The notes beneath the pieces were generated by a model. That model was given only the letters and a program-made list of their open reading frames with translations, did not search any database and was not told the origin of the DNA. This document shows positions 6,877 to 14,979 of a stretch of 25,429 nucleotides of DNA, piece by piece. The position numbers were made by a program, and so were the translations under genes. The stretch comes from Nevskiaceae bacterium (GTDB taxonomy: Bacteria > Pseudomonadota > Gammaproteobacteria > Steroidobacterales > Steroidobacteraceae), in the NCBI GenBank assembly GCA_024234075.1, contig JACKOV010000012.1, positions 1 through 25,429 on the forward strand, read 5' to 3'. Position 1 is the stretch's first letter, and each line of letters begins with the position of its first letter.

Positions 6877-8102
6877 ACGCCACGACCCGTCGGGCAGTGC
6901 CGCTCGGGCTGGCGGCACTGCTCGCGCTGCTGTCGATGATCAGCCCGTTCTCGATCGACACCTTCTTTCCGTCGTTCCGCGCGATGCAGGCGGAGTTCGC
7001 GGTCTCGGACCTGACGATCCAGCAGACCCTGACGGCCTACATGCTGCCGTATGCGGTCATGTCGCTGGTTCACGGGCCGCTGTCCGATGCGCTGGGGCGT
7101 CGCGTGATCGTGCTCTGGGGAATGGGGCTGTATGCGCTGGCCTCGCTCGCCTGCGCGTTCGCGCCAGGCTTCGCCTCGCTACTGGCGTTTCGTGCCATGC
7201 AGGGCATGACAGCCGGCACCGGTCTGACGGTCGGGCGCGCGGTGGTCCGCGATCTCTACGATGGAGCGGAAGCACAACGGCTGATGAGTACCGTGACGCT
7301 GATTTTCAGCGTCGCACCGGCGCTTGCACCGGTGCTCGGTGGCTGGATCCACGTCGCTTTCGGCTGGCGCGCGGTGTTCGGTTTCCTGTTCGTGCTCGGC
7401 CTCGTAATGATGCTGGCCAGTTGGCTGCGGTTGCCCGAGACGTTGCCGCCGCAGCGTCGTGTGGCGCTCGGGTTTGCGCCGCTGCTGCGCACCCTCTGGC
7501 GGATCCTCTCGACGCGCGAGTTCCTGCTGCTGGGGATCGCCGGTGGCCTGAACATGGGTTCGGTGCTGATGTATATCGGCGCTGCGCCGGCGATCGTGCT
7601 GGACAACTGGCATCTCGGCGAGGCGCAGTTCCATTGGCTGTTCATACCGATCATCGGCGGCTTCATGGCCGGTGCGCTGCTGTCGGGCCGGATGGCCGGT
7701 CGTTTGCCGCGGTCGCGCCAGGTCGGCTACGGCTTCGCGACCACGATCATGGCCTCGGGTGGCGCCGGGCTGCTGCATGCGTTGTCGTTGTCACCGCCGC
7801 CGATCCTGCTGCAGCAAGTGCTGATCGCACTCAGCTCGGTCGGTGTGCAACTGGTTTTTCCGGTGTTGTCGCTGCGCATCCTCGACATGTTTCCGGACAA
7901 CCGCGGCTCGGCTGCCTCGGCGCAGACCTTCGTGCAACTCATCGTCGCCAGTGCCGTGTTCGGGCTCATCGTGCCGATGCTGCATGGCGCGCTGGGCGGG
8001 CTGGCTGTCGGCGTGATGCTCACGGCCAGCGGCTCCGCTCTGCTCTGGACCGGCGCGGCGCGACTCGCGCGCCGCCAGCGCGCTGTCGGGAATCCGGCAT
8101 GA
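6873..8102 (+). CDS. MFS transporter, Bcr/CflA drug-efflux type
   Basis: This is a 409-residue inner-membrane protein with about 12 hydrophobic segments. The MFS motif A appears as GPLSDALGRR (68-77) between helices 2 and 3. A charged early segment (FSIDTFFPSF) and RAMQGMTAGTG further on resemble the Bcr/CflA (DHA1) branch of proton-driven exporters. The TTG start at 6873 overlaps the trpA stop as TTGA and no better start is near, although the Shine-Dalgarno site is poor. Being coupled to trpA and to the next gene, it is probably transcribed with the trp genes. Export of tryptophan, an intermediate or an analogue is an attractive guess, but the substrate cannot be read from the sequence. Confidence 0.85.
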   Translation: MNATTRRAVPLGLAALLALLSMISPFSIDTFFPSFRAMQAEFAVSDLTIQQTLTAYMLPYAVMSLVHGPLSDALGRRVIVLWGMGLYALASLACAFAPGFASLLAFRAMQGMTAGTGLTVGRAVVRDLYDGAEAQRLMSTVTLIFSVAPALAPVLGGWIHVAFGWRAVFGFLFVLGLVMMLASWLRLPETLPPQRRVALGFAPLLRTLWRILSTREFLLLGIAGGLNMGSVLMYIGAAPAIVLDNWHLGEAQFHWLFIPIIGGFMAGALLSGRMAGRLPRSRQVGYGFATTIMASGGAGLLHALSLSPPPILLQQVLIALSSVGVQLVFPVLSLRILDMFPDNRGSAASAQTFVQLIVASAVFGLIVPMLHGALGGLAVGVMLTASGSALLWTGAARLARRQRAVGNPA

Positions 8103-8845
8103 CTGCGGCAGCGCAGCTGACGGTTGCGCCGCGGTTCTGCGGGCCGGCGGCATCGGCCAACGGCGGTTACTTCGCCGGCCTGGTGGCCGGGCTGGTCGAT
8201 GCACCGGTACGAGTGCGGCTGCGGCGTCCGCCACCGCTGGCTGTCGCACTGCCGGCCGCGATATCCGCCGACGGCCGGATCACCGTGCAGCACGGTGACG
8301 AGCTGGTCGCCGAAGCGCATCCCGAGCGACTGTCGTTCGATGTGCCGCCGGCGGTTTCGCGATTCGTTGCGGACGAGGCCGCCCTGCGCTACCACGCCCG
8401 GCAGATGCCGCACCTGTTCCCTCATTGCTTCGTCTGCGGGCCACGGCGCTCGGTCGGCGATGGTTTGCGGATCTTTGCCGGCGAGGTGATGGGCCGCGAC
8501 GAGCCGGGGCTGGTGGCCGCACCGTGGGTTCCCGACTCGTCGCTGGGACTGGCCGACGGCAAGGTTGCGGCGCAGTTCATGTGGGCGGCGCTGGACTGTC
8601 CTGGCTACTTCGCGACGCCGGCCGCGGCGGCCGGTCGAATGGCGCTGCTTGCCGAGCACGCTGCACGGATCGAGCGTCGCTTGCGAGTCGACGAGCCGGC
8701 GGTCGTGATCGGCTGGCGGCTCGGTGGCGAAGGTCGCCGCCACGAGAGCGGCACGGCGCTGTTCGGCGCGGACGGTGAACTCTGCGCCAGTGCCCGGGCG
8801 GTGTGGATCGAGCCGCGGACCGCCGGGCAAAGCCAGCGCGGCTGA
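8099..8845 (+). CDS. hotdog-fold (thioesterase-like) protein
   Basis: The 248-residue protein is not a named enzyme. NGGYFAG at 21-27 resembles the helix start of TesB/4HBT hotdog domains, and WAALDCPG at 162-169 resembles the start of a second hotdog half. In between lies CFVCGP at 110-115, followed by GDGLRIFAG, a Cys pair typical of a family of uncharacterised thioesterase-like proteins. It therefore looks like a double-hotdog protein, possibly acting on acyl-CoA. This is recognition by eye and the substrate is unknown. The ATG at 8099 overlaps the transporter stop as ATGA, making it the last gene of the trp transcript. It converges with the next gene across only 16 bases, and no terminator is visible. 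Confidence 0.7.
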   Translation: MTAAAQLTVAPRFCGPAASANGGYFAGLVAGLVDAPVRVRLRRPPPLAVALPAAISADGRITVQHGDELVAEAHPERLSFDVPPAVSRFVADEAALRYHARQMPHLFPHCFVCGPRRSVGDGLRIFAGEVMGRDEPGLVAAPWVPDSSLGLADGKVAAQFMWAALDCPGYFATPAAAAGRMALLAEHAARIERRLRVDEPAVVIGWRLGGEGRRHESGTALFGADGELCASARAVWIEPRTAGQSQRG

Positions 8846-8861
8846 GATCCCGCAGTGAGGT

Positions 8862-9902
8862 TCAGCGTGATGCGGTCGATGCGGCGAGCGAGCGGGCACC
8901 GGCCGCCGTGGCCGACGTCGCCCCGACGCCGCCGGTGAATGCCCGGTCGAGCCAGCGCGTGATCCGCCCGCCGCCGAGGCTCGCGCCGGTCACGTCCTCG
9001 AGCGAATACGCCGTGCGGCCGAGGATCGCATCGGCGGCGCGCAGCCCGCTGCGCACGGCCGGGCCGATGCCCTCGCAGAGATCGCGGGTCGCCAGCCCGA
9101 CCGCATCGCCGGTCAGGAGCGCATTGCCGATCCGGCCCGTTTCCACCGCGCCGCGCAGGTAGTAGCTGTAGCCCGTAGGTTCCAGCGCTGCGCCGTGTAC
9201 CAGCCGACGCTCGAGCTGGCGCGCGAAGCGCATCCAGTGCGTGTCGATCGATTCTCCGCGCTCGCGCAGCCGCTGCTTGAGCGCCCCGATGCCGACGTTG
9301 ATCCAGCCGTCCCGCTTGGGCACGTACCAGGAATAGCCGGGCAGACCACCATCGAAGAACCAGAGATGGCAGTCGGGGTCGCGCCAGTCGTATGCGAATT
9401 CGTATTCGAGCGCCACCGCCTGAAGGGCCTGTTCGCGCGGCATCGCCTGGCGGAACAGTTTGCGATAGACCGGGCAGCTGGTGCCGCCCGCGCCGACCAG
9501 ATACTCGGCGCGGAATGCCCCGTCGATCACGTAGGCGCCCTCGTTCGGCTCGCGTTCGATCTGCTTCGCTTCGTGGTGGATGACACGGGCACCCGAACGC
9601 TCCAGCAGCCAGGCATCGAACTCGGTACGGCGGATCGAGTGCTGCACGCAGCGCAGCGGCAGCCGCAGGCCTTTCAGGTGTACCTGCATGCGCTCGAAAG
9701 TCAGGAAGCGGTACGGATAGGTTGCCGGATCCATCTCCAGATCGCGGACCACTTCTGGCGTGATCCAGCCGGCGCAGAGTTTCAGGCGCGGAAAGACCGC
9801 CTTGTCGAGCACGATCACGCTGGCGCCGGCGCGGCGCAGGCGCCAGGCGGCACTCGATCCCGCCGGGCCGCCACCGATCACCAGTACGTCGCACTGTTCC
9901 AC
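8862..9902 (-). CDS. geranylgeranyl-reductase-family FAD oxidoreductase
   Basis: The 346-residue flavoprotein has an N-terminal Rossmann motif VIGGGPAGSSAAW (8-20) ending in an acidic VLDK. CAGWITPEV at 43-51 takes the place of the CGG region of the family. The second FAD motif is LLTGDAVGLAT followed by CEGIGPAV. This fold covers geranylgeranyl reductases and related enzymes that reduce isolated double bonds in lipids, and also some hydroxylases. The start is GTG at 9902, 16 bases after the CFA synthase stop on the same strand, so the two are probably co-transcribed and may act on the same lipid. No membrane segment or signal peptide is seen. The exact substrate is not determinable. Confidence 0.85.
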   Translation of the reverse strand: MEQCDVLVIGGGPAGSSAAWRLRRAGASVIVLDKAVFPRLKLCAGWITPEVVRDLEMDPATYPYRFLTFERMQVHLKGLRLPLRCVQHSIRRTEFDAWLLERSGARVIHHEAKQIEREPNEGAYVIDGAFRAEYLVGAGGTSCPVYRKLFRQAMPREQALQAVALEYEFAYDWRDPDCHLWFFDGGLPGYSWYVPKRDGWINVGIGALKQRLRERGESIDTHWMRFARQLERRLVHGAALEPTGYSYYLRGAVETGRIGNALLTGDAVGLATRDLCEGIGPAVRSGLRAADAILGRTAYSLEDVTGASLGGGRITRWLDRAFTGGVGATSATAAGARSLAASTASR

Positions 9903-9918
9903 TCGGTTCCGGCTCTGC

Positions 9919-11211
9919 TCAGTCGTGGTACAGGTGAGCGCGCGTCGGCGGCAGGTCGTTGTTGTAGCGCGGCGCGAACAACACCTGGAAGAGCTGCAGG
10001 CTGCCGGTCGTGAAGCCGGTGATCGAGCCGGCGAGGTACAGGCGCCACATCCGCACGAAGCGCTCGTCGAACATGGCGCGTATCCGTTCCTCGTTCGCGT
10101 CGTACAGCGCCTTCCAGTCGGTGAGCGTGCGCGCGTAGTGCAGGCGCAGGTTCTCGACGTCCAGCACCGAGAAATCGTGCGGCTCGAAGATCTGCATCAT
10201 TTCGGACAGCGACGGCGGCTGGGCGCCCGGGAAGATCCGCTTCTCGATCCAGGGATGCAGTTTCGCCGGCCGGTTGCGACCGATCGTGTGGATCAGGCCG
10301 CGACCTTGCGGATCGAGGCAGCGCGCGATTACGCTGCCCAGCGCGTCGTAGTGCTCGACCCCCACGTGTTCGAGCATGCCGATCGAGACGAAGGCATCGC
10401 AGCGGCCGGCGATGTTGCGGTAGTCGTCCTCGACGAACTCCACCCGCCCGTCGAGACCCTCGGCCCGCGCACGTTCGCGCGCGAATGCGAGTTGCTCGCG
10501 CGAGATGTTGAACGCGCGCACCTTGACGCCGTAGTGCCGGGCCATGTGCAGCGCCAGGCCGCCCCAGCCGCAGCCGGCCTCGATGACCTGCTGGTCCGGC
10601 CGCAGCCAGAGCTTGCGGCAGACATGGTCGAACTTCGCGATCTGCGCCGCGTCGAGCGTCGTCGTGGGCTCCGGGTAATACGCACAGGTGTAGGCCATCG
10701 TCGAGCCGAGCCAGAGCGCATAGAACGCATTGCCGATGTCGTAGTGATGCCAGATGTTGTCGCGCGAACCTTTCAGGGTGTTGCGGCGCGAACGTTCCAG
10801 CCAGCGTACCGAACGGGGCGAAAAGCCGCGGCCCGCGCCGCCATCGGGAACTGCGCGATACATGGCATCCAGGAAGGCGATCAGATCGCCGTCGATCTCG
10901 ATGCGACCGTCGGCATAGGCATCGCCGAAGCCGATCGCCGGATCGGCGATGACCGACAGTAAGGTCGCGCGATCGCGCAGCCGCACGGTTGCGATGGTCC
11001 GTCCCGTCGCGCGCGCGCCGGGCGTCAACGCCCGGACGCGATCGCCCATGACGAACTCCAGCGGCGCCGCGCCGGCGAAACGTGCGAGCCGGTCGAGCAC
11101 TCGGCCGTCGATCGAGCGAAGCGCTTCATCGGGCGCAACCGAATTTCTGGTTGCCGACCCGTCGGCTGCCTCGGGCGGCTTGGCGGATCGCGAGTTTGCC
11201 GACGAATTCAT
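9919..11211 (-). CDS. cyclopropane-fatty-acyl-phospholipid synthase family methyltransferase
   Basis: The enzyme would transfer a methylene or methyl group from S-adenosylmethionine to the double bond of an unsaturated phospholipid acyl chain. The protein has 430 residues. A variable, low-complexity N-terminus precedes the substrate domain; then come HHYDIGNAFY (155-164), the SAM-binding motif VIEAGCGWGG (209-218), SIGMLEHVG, HTIGRNRP, WIEKRIFPGA and LRLHYARTL. All are characteristic of the CFA synthase family (COG2230). The ATG start has a Shine-Dalgarno site, GAGGGA at 11221-11226 on the minus strand. It lies 126 bases after ubiB and 16 bases before the flavoprotein gene. The product could be a cyclopropane, methyl-branched or methylene fatty acid; only the family is certain. 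Confidence 0.92.
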   Translation of the reverse strand: MNSSANSRSAKPPEAADGSATRNSVAPDEALRSIDGRVLDRLARFAGAAPLEFVMGDRVRALTPGARATGRTIATVRLRDRATLLSVIADPAIGFGDAYADGRIEIDGDLIAFLDAMYRAVPDGGAGRGFSPRSVRWLERSRRNTLKGSRDNIWHHYDIGNAFYALWLGSTMAYTCAYYPEPTTTLDAAQIAKFDHVCRKLWLRPDQQVIEAGCGWGGLALHMARHYGVKVRAFNISREQLAFARERARAEGLDGRVEFVEDDYRNIAGRCDAFVSIGMLEHVGVEHYDALGSVIARCLDPQGRGLIHTIGRNRPAKLHPWIEKRIFPGAQPPSLSEMMQIFEPHDFSVLDVENLRLHYARTLTDWKALYDANEERIRAMFDERFVRMWRLYLAGSITGFTTGSLQLFQVLFAPRYNNDLPPTRAHLYHD

Positions 11212-11320
11212 GACGCAACGTCCCTCGAAATGCCGGTGCAGGCGCGTCCGATGGTAGCGCCCTGCGCTGCGCAGACGCCAGTGGCGGAATGACAGAGAGA
11301 CCGACCGCCGGCCAGGCCGA

Positions 11321-11336
11321 TCAACCCGATGGTTGA
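11321..11336 (-). repeat. short inverted repeat after ubiB
   Basis: TCAACC (11321-11326) and GGTTGA (11331-11336) form a perfect 6-bp stem with a 4-base loop, one base beyond the ubiB stop codon. No T-tract follows on the minus strand, so it is not a canonical intrinsic terminator. It may stabilise the 3' end or be incidental. The rest of the 126-base gap to the CFA synthase gene shows only that gene's ribosome-binding site and a small palindrome near 11262-11275. Confidence 0.3.
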
Positions 11337-11337
11337 C

Positions 11338-12987
11338 TCAGCTGCGGCGACGCCACGTCATCACCAGCCAGATCGCGCTCATTGCGGTTAAAGCGATTCC
11401 CGGCCAGGCAGGCTCGCGTTCCACCGCCAACCAGACCAGGCCGCCGAGCAGCACCGCGGCACCGATTACGATCGCATCGCGGCGACGGTTGCCGTCGCGG
11501 AGCGTGCGCTGCAGCTCGGCGATGTTCTGCGCTTCAACCTGCAGTCGCAGCGTTCCGTCCTGGGCGCGCTGCATGGTGCCTTTGAGCAGCGTCGGTGCCA
11601 TGCGCAGGGCTTCGAACGCCTCGGGCAGCTGGTTGCGGAACTCGCGCAGCAGGGTCTTGCCGCTGAAACGTTCGCGCATCCACTGGCGCAGGATCGGCGA
11701 AGCGGTCTGCCAGATGTCGAGCTCGGGATAGAGATCGCGTCCGAGGCCCTCGATGTTCAACAGGGTCTTCTGCAGCAGGATCAGTTGTGGCTGGATCCGC
11801 ATGTCGAAGCGGCGCGAGATATCGAACAGGCGCAGCAGCACCGTGCCGAAGGAAATGTCCTTCAGCGGCTTGTCGAAAATCGGTTCGAGCACGGTGCGGA
11901 TCGCCGATTCCATTTCGTCGACGCGGGTATCGGCCGGCACCCAGCCGGATTCGACGTGCAGCACGGCGACGCGGCGGTAATCGCGATCGAACACCGCCAT
12001 GAAGTTCTCGGCGAGGTAGTGCTGGTCGCGCGGGTCGAGCGTGCCGACGATACCGAAATCGACCGCGGCGTAGCGGGGCCGTGCCGGATCGTCGATCAAC
12101 ACGAAAATGTTCCCGGGGTGCATGTCGGCATGAAAGAAGTTGTGCCGGAATACCTGGGTGAAAAAGATCTTGACGCCGTTCTCGGCGAGCATGCGGATGT
12201 CCGTGCCGGCCTCGCGCAGAGCCGTCATGTTGCTGATCTGCACGCCGTGGATGCGCTCCATCGCCATCACGTCGCTGCGGCACCAGTCCCAATAGACTTC
12301 CGGCACGTAGAGCAAGTCGCCCATGGCGGCGAAGTTGCGTCGCAACTGGGTCGCGTTGGCTGCTTCGCGCATCAGGTCGAGTTCGTCGATCACGGTCTTC
12401 TCGTACTCGTCGACGATCTCGGTGACGCGCAGGCGTCGGGCTTCGGCGGAGTTCTTGAAGGCGAGCGCGGCCAGCGCATGCAGTACTTCGAGGTCGCGCT
12501 CGATGACTGCGCGCATGCCGGGCCGCAGCACTTTGACTATGACTTCACGGCCGTCGAGAAAACGCGCGACATGCACCTGGGCGATCGAGGCGGCGGCGAG
12601 CGGCTGTTCCTCGAAGCTGGCGAACACCTCGCCGATCGGGCGCTCGTAGGCGCGCTCGACGGCTGCACGGGCCTGGCGGCCGTCGAACGGCGGGACGCGA
12701 TCCTGCAGCTTGACGAGCTCGTCGGCGATGTCCGGCGGCAACAGGTCGCGGCGGGTCGAGACCGCCTGGCCGAACTTGACGAAAATCGGGCCGAGTTCTT
12801 CGAGTGCCAGCCGCAGCCGTTCGCCGCGCGTGGCCTGGCGGCGGCGCTGGAACCAGATCCAGGGCGAGAGCAGGAAGACGAAGCGCAACGGCCGATAGAG
12901 ATGCGTCTCGCGGACGAATTCGTCGAGACCATGACGCACCAGCACGCGCTGGATTTCGATCAATCGGGTGAGAACGCGCAGCTTCAT
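11338..12987 (-). CDS. ubiB: ubiquinone biosynthesis atypical kinase/ATPase UbiB
   Basis: UbiB is an inner-membrane-associated protein-kinase-like ATPase needed for ubiquinone synthesis. The 549 residues match the usual length. The family's KxGQ motif is at 71-74 (FVKFGQ), followed by the Ala-rich loop AAAS (131-134), Lys152 in VIVKV, the ELD motif (202-204), HADMHPGN (286-293) and DFG (310-312). Two hydrophobic segments at the C-terminus (about 503-545) are the usual membrane anchor. The open frame runs on to 13545 through ubiJ, but ATG 12987 is right: the family sequence begins there and it overlaps the ubiJ stop as ATGA. Confidence 0.96.
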   Translation of the reverse strand: MKLRVLTRLIEIQRVLVRHGLDEFVRETHLYRPLRFVFLLSPWIWFQRRRQATRGERLRLALEELGPIFVKFGQAVSTRRDLLPPDIADELVKLQDRVPPFDGRQARAAVERAYERPIGEVFASFEEQPLAAASIAQVHVARFLDGREVIVKVLRPGMRAVIERDLEVLHALAALAFKNSAEARRLRVTEIVDEYEKTVIDELDLMREAANATQLRRNFAAMGDLLYVPEVYWDWCRSDVMAMERIHGVQISNMTALREAGTDIRMLAENGVKIFFTQVFRHNFFHADMHPGNIFVLIDDPARPRYAAVDFGIVGTLDPRDQHYLAENFMAVFDRDYRRVAVLHVESGWVPADTRVDEMESAIRTVLEPIFDKPLKDISFGTVLLRLFDISRRFDMRIQPQLILLQKTLLNIEGLGRDLYPELDIWQTASPILRQWMRERFSGKTLLREFRNQLPEAFEALRMAPTLLKGTMQRAQDGTLRLQVEAQNIAELQRTLRDGNRRRDAIVIGAAVLLGGLVWLAVEREPAWPGIALTAMSAIWLVMTWRRRS

Positions 12988-13613
12988 CGGTTCGCCTGAT
13001 CGACGGCATCGGGCGCGCCGCTGCCGAGCCGCTGCTCGAGCAGTATCCAGCGGGCCTCGAGCCGATCGACGTCTTCGCGCAGGCGATCGACGCCCTCGAG
13101 GAACACCGCGGCTTCGGCGCGGGGTACCAGATCGCCACGCTCGTGTGCCAGGTACTCCGCGAGGTTCAGCGCGGTGGTCGAGGCGCTGCGGCGACCGAAA
13201 GCGAGCGCACCGGTGGCGAAACGCATCAGCTGGTGCGCGGGCGCATCGCCGAGCAGACGCGACAGCTCTTCTTCGAAATCCGGCCGCAGCAGCAGCGCGA
13301 GTTCGCGATAGCGTTGCGCCAGCTCGATGTCGCCGCGGATCGTGACGGCGCCGCGCTGCAGCAGTGCCTCGGGCTCGGCGCCGGCGAGTGCGATCAGGTT
13401 GATCGGCGTACCCTCGACTTGCGCCTGGCTGTCGCTGCCGTCGTCCCGCCGGATCTGCAGCGAATCGCCGGTCGATTCGACCGCGAGCCGCAGCGGGGTG
13501 CCGCTCATCGCGATCACCAGCCGTTGCCGGCGCAACTGCGCGCACAGCTCGCGGGCACGGGGCGACGCCGGGAGATTGCGGTTCAGCAGGTTTTCGACGA
13601 TCCCGGTCAGCAC
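12984..13613 (-). CDS. ubiJ: ubiquinone biosynthesis accessory factor UbiJ (SCP2 domain)
   Basis: UbiJ is a lipid-binding accessory factor of the soluble Ubi complex. The protein is 209 residues if the GTG at 13613 is the start. It begins with the amphipathic segment LTGIVENLLNRNL, followed by an SCP2-like domain (GTPLRLAVES, TPINLIALAG, VTIRGDIELAQ) and a C-terminal helical, coiled-coil-like region rich in RLREDVDRLEARW. Sequence conservation is low, as is usual for UbiJ, and the assignment rests mainly on its place between ubiE and ubiB. The frame is open further upstream into ubiE, but no other start lies between the ubiE stop and 13613. The Shine-Dalgarno site is not evident. Confidence 0.85.
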   Translation of the reverse strand: MLTGIVENLLNRNLPASPRARELCAQLRRQRLVIAMSGTPLRLAVESTGDSLQIRRDDGSDSQAQVEGTPINLIALAGAEPEALLQRGAVTIRGDIELAQRYRELALLLRPDFEEELSRLLGDAPAHQLMRFATGALAFGRRSASTTALNLAEYLAHERGDLVPRAEAAVFLEGVDRLREDVDRLEARWILLEQRLGSGAPDAVDQANR

Positions 13614-13629
13614 GTCGCGCGATCGATTG

Positions 13630-14391
13630 TCAGTACCGGTAGCCGCGGTGCACCGCGACGATGCCGCCGGCGAGATTGTGGTAGCGACAATCCTCGAGGC
13701 CGGCATCGCGCATCATGCCGAGCAGGGTTTCCTGGTCGGGATGCATGCGGATCGACTCGGCGAGATAGCGGTAGCTGGCTTCGTCGCCGGCGACCACCCG
13801 GCCGAGCAGGGGCAGAACGCGGAAGGAATAGGCGTCGTACAGCGGCTTCAGGCCCGGTGCCGCCGGCTGCGAGAACTCGAGCACGATCAGACGTCCGCCC
13901 GGACGCAGCACCCGGCGCATCGCGGCGAGCGCCGCGGGCTTGTCGGTGACGTTGCGCAGGCCGAAGCCGATGGTCACGCAGTCGAAGCTGCCGTCGGCGA
14001 ACGGCAGTTTCTCGGCATTCGCCTGCACGTACTCGACGTTGCGCACCAGGCCACGATCGAGCAGCCGGTCGCGGCCGCGATCGAGCATCGCGCCGTTGAT
14101 GTCGCTGAGCACCACCAGGCCGCGTTCGCCGACCTGCCTGGCCATGCCACGCGCCAGGTCGCCGGTGCCGCCGGCGACGTCGAGGGCGCGCTGGCCGGGC
14201 CGCAGCTGGGTCTGCGACAGCGTGAACTGCTTCCAGATGCGGTGCAGGCCACCCGACATCAGATCGTTCATCAGATCGTACTTCGGGGCGACCGAATCGA
14301 ACACGCCGCGCACGCGGCGCGCTTTTTCGGACCAGGGCACGTCCTGGTAGCCGAAATGGGTGGTCGATTTCTGCGGGTCGGAAGTGGTCAT
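13630..14391 (-). CDS. ubiE: ubiquinone/menaquinone C-methyltransferase UbiE
   Basis: UbiE performs the SAM-dependent C-methylation of the ubiquinone (and, where present, menaquinone) ring. It has 253 residues, like the E. coli protein. Diagnostic blocks are VFDSVAPKYDLMNDLMS (30-46), the SAM motif DVAGGTGDLA (71-80), ANAEKLPF, TIGFGLRNVTD, LEFS, SYRYLAESIRMHPDQE and the terminal HNLAGGIVAVHRGYRY. It is the first of the ubiE-ubiJ-ubiB set and lies 72 bases after the DUF971 gene. That gap holds a possible -10 box and an inverted repeat next to the ribosome-binding site, so ubiE may have its own promoter. Confidence 0.98.
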   Translation of the reverse strand: MTTSDPQKSTTHFGYQDVPWSEKARRVRGVFDSVAPKYDLMNDLMSGGLHRIWKQFTLSQTQLRPGQRALDVAGGTGDLARGMARQVGERGLVVLSDINGAMLDRGRDRLLDRGLVRNVEYVQANAEKLPFADGSFDCVTIGFGLRNVTDKPAALAAMRRVLRPGGRLIVLEFSQPAAPGLKPLYDAYSFRVLPLLGRVVAGDEASYRYLAESIRMHPDQETLLGMMRDAGLEDCRYHNLAGGIVAVHRGYRY

Positions 14392-14392
14392 G

Positions 14393-14420
14393 GGCGTCCT
14401 GCGGGCAAGACGCCATTGTA
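14393..14420 (-). promoter_or_regulatory. possible ubiE promoter and inverted repeat
   Basis: On the minus strand TACAAT (14415-14420) resembles a -10 box 24 bases before the ubiE ATG, but the -35 region is poor. GGCGTC (14393-14398) and GACGCC (14409-14414) form a 6-bp inverted repeat with a 10-base loop. The AGGA ribosome-binding site abuts the repeat, so the hairpin could limit translation. This is suggestive only. Confidence 0.25.
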
Positions 14421-14463
14421 TCGGTCGCGGGTGGGTCGTGTGCGCCGCCTCACTTGGGCGATC

Positions 14464-14832
14464 TCACCGGGGCTCGGCGGTGCCGCGCAGGCGTTCCAGG
14501 TAGCGGGCCCAGAGGCGATCACGGTCGCGGCCGAGTTCGTATAGGTATTTCCAACTGTAGAGCCCGCTGTCGTGGCCGTCGTCGAACACCAGCCGGATCG
14601 CGTACTGGCCGACGGGCTCGATGCGGCTGATGCCGACGTTCTGCTTGCCGACCACCAGCGTTTCCTGGCCTGGCCCGTGCCCCTTGACCTCGGCGGAGGG
14701 GGAGTGCACCCGCAGGAATTCGAACGGCAGCTCGGCGCGGCTGCCGTCGTCGAAGCAGACTTCCAGCAGCCGCGACTGGCGCCGCAGCTTGATCTGGATC
14801 AGCGTGGGTATCGGCGTGGCGGTGGTGTGCAT
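14464..14832 (-). CDS. DUF971 (GBBH-like N-terminal domain) protein
   Basis: The 122-residue protein consists of one DUF971 domain, related to the N-terminal domain of gamma-butyrobetaine hydroxylase. Its family signature is plain: FDDGSRAELPFEFLRVHSPS (27-46), AEVKGHGPGQ (47-56), VGISRIEPVGQYA (66-78), and FDDGHDSGLYSWKYLYEL (83-100). Its role is not established; links of this domain to iron-sulfur proteins are known from fusions. It often precedes ubiE in gammaproteobacteria, as here. The frame is open much further upstream, across the divergent gene, but ATG 14832 is where the domain begins. It is the first gene of a minus-strand block, divergent from the redox cluster. Confidence 0.9.
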   Translation of the reverse strand: MHTTATPIPTLIQIKLRRQSRLLEVCFDDGSRAELPFEFLRVHSPSAEVKGHGPGQETLVVGKQNVGISRIEPVGQYAIRLVFDDGHDSGLYSWKYLYELGRDRDRLWARYLERLRGTAEPR

Positions 14833-14979
14833 GCGGTGGGTCCCCGGTCCGGCGATGGCGGCCCGCGGCGCCGTCGCCGGAGCGGGGCACCATCTCTCGG
14901 TCTGGGTATATTTTTGCTTTGCAACAAGTGGTTGAATACGGTGAAACTGCCGCCGAAGCGTCCAGCGAGCTGACTTTAA
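14833..14979. promoter_or_regulatory. divergent intergenic region
   Basis: These 147 bases separate the DUF971 gene from the divergent GltD-like gene and should hold promoters for both. A conspicuous A+T-rich patch at 14905-14946, unlike the GC-rich surroundings, contains TATATT (14907-14912), TTGCTT (14914-14919) and TTGAAT (14932-14937). None forms a convincing -35/-10 pair with normal spacing, so exact promoters are not assigned. TTTAAA directly precedes the ATG at 14980, where a ribosome-binding site is weak. Confidence 0.4.

Noticed and set aside
8846..8861. Terminator between the convergent hotdog-protein and flavoprotein genes
   Set aside because: Only 16 bases lie between the stops, and no hairpin with a T-tract is visible on either strand.
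12988..13545. Long N-terminal extension of the ubiB frame
   Set aside because: It overlaps ubiJ, is Arg-rich and lacks homology; the UbiB family sequence begins at 12987 with an ATGA overlap.
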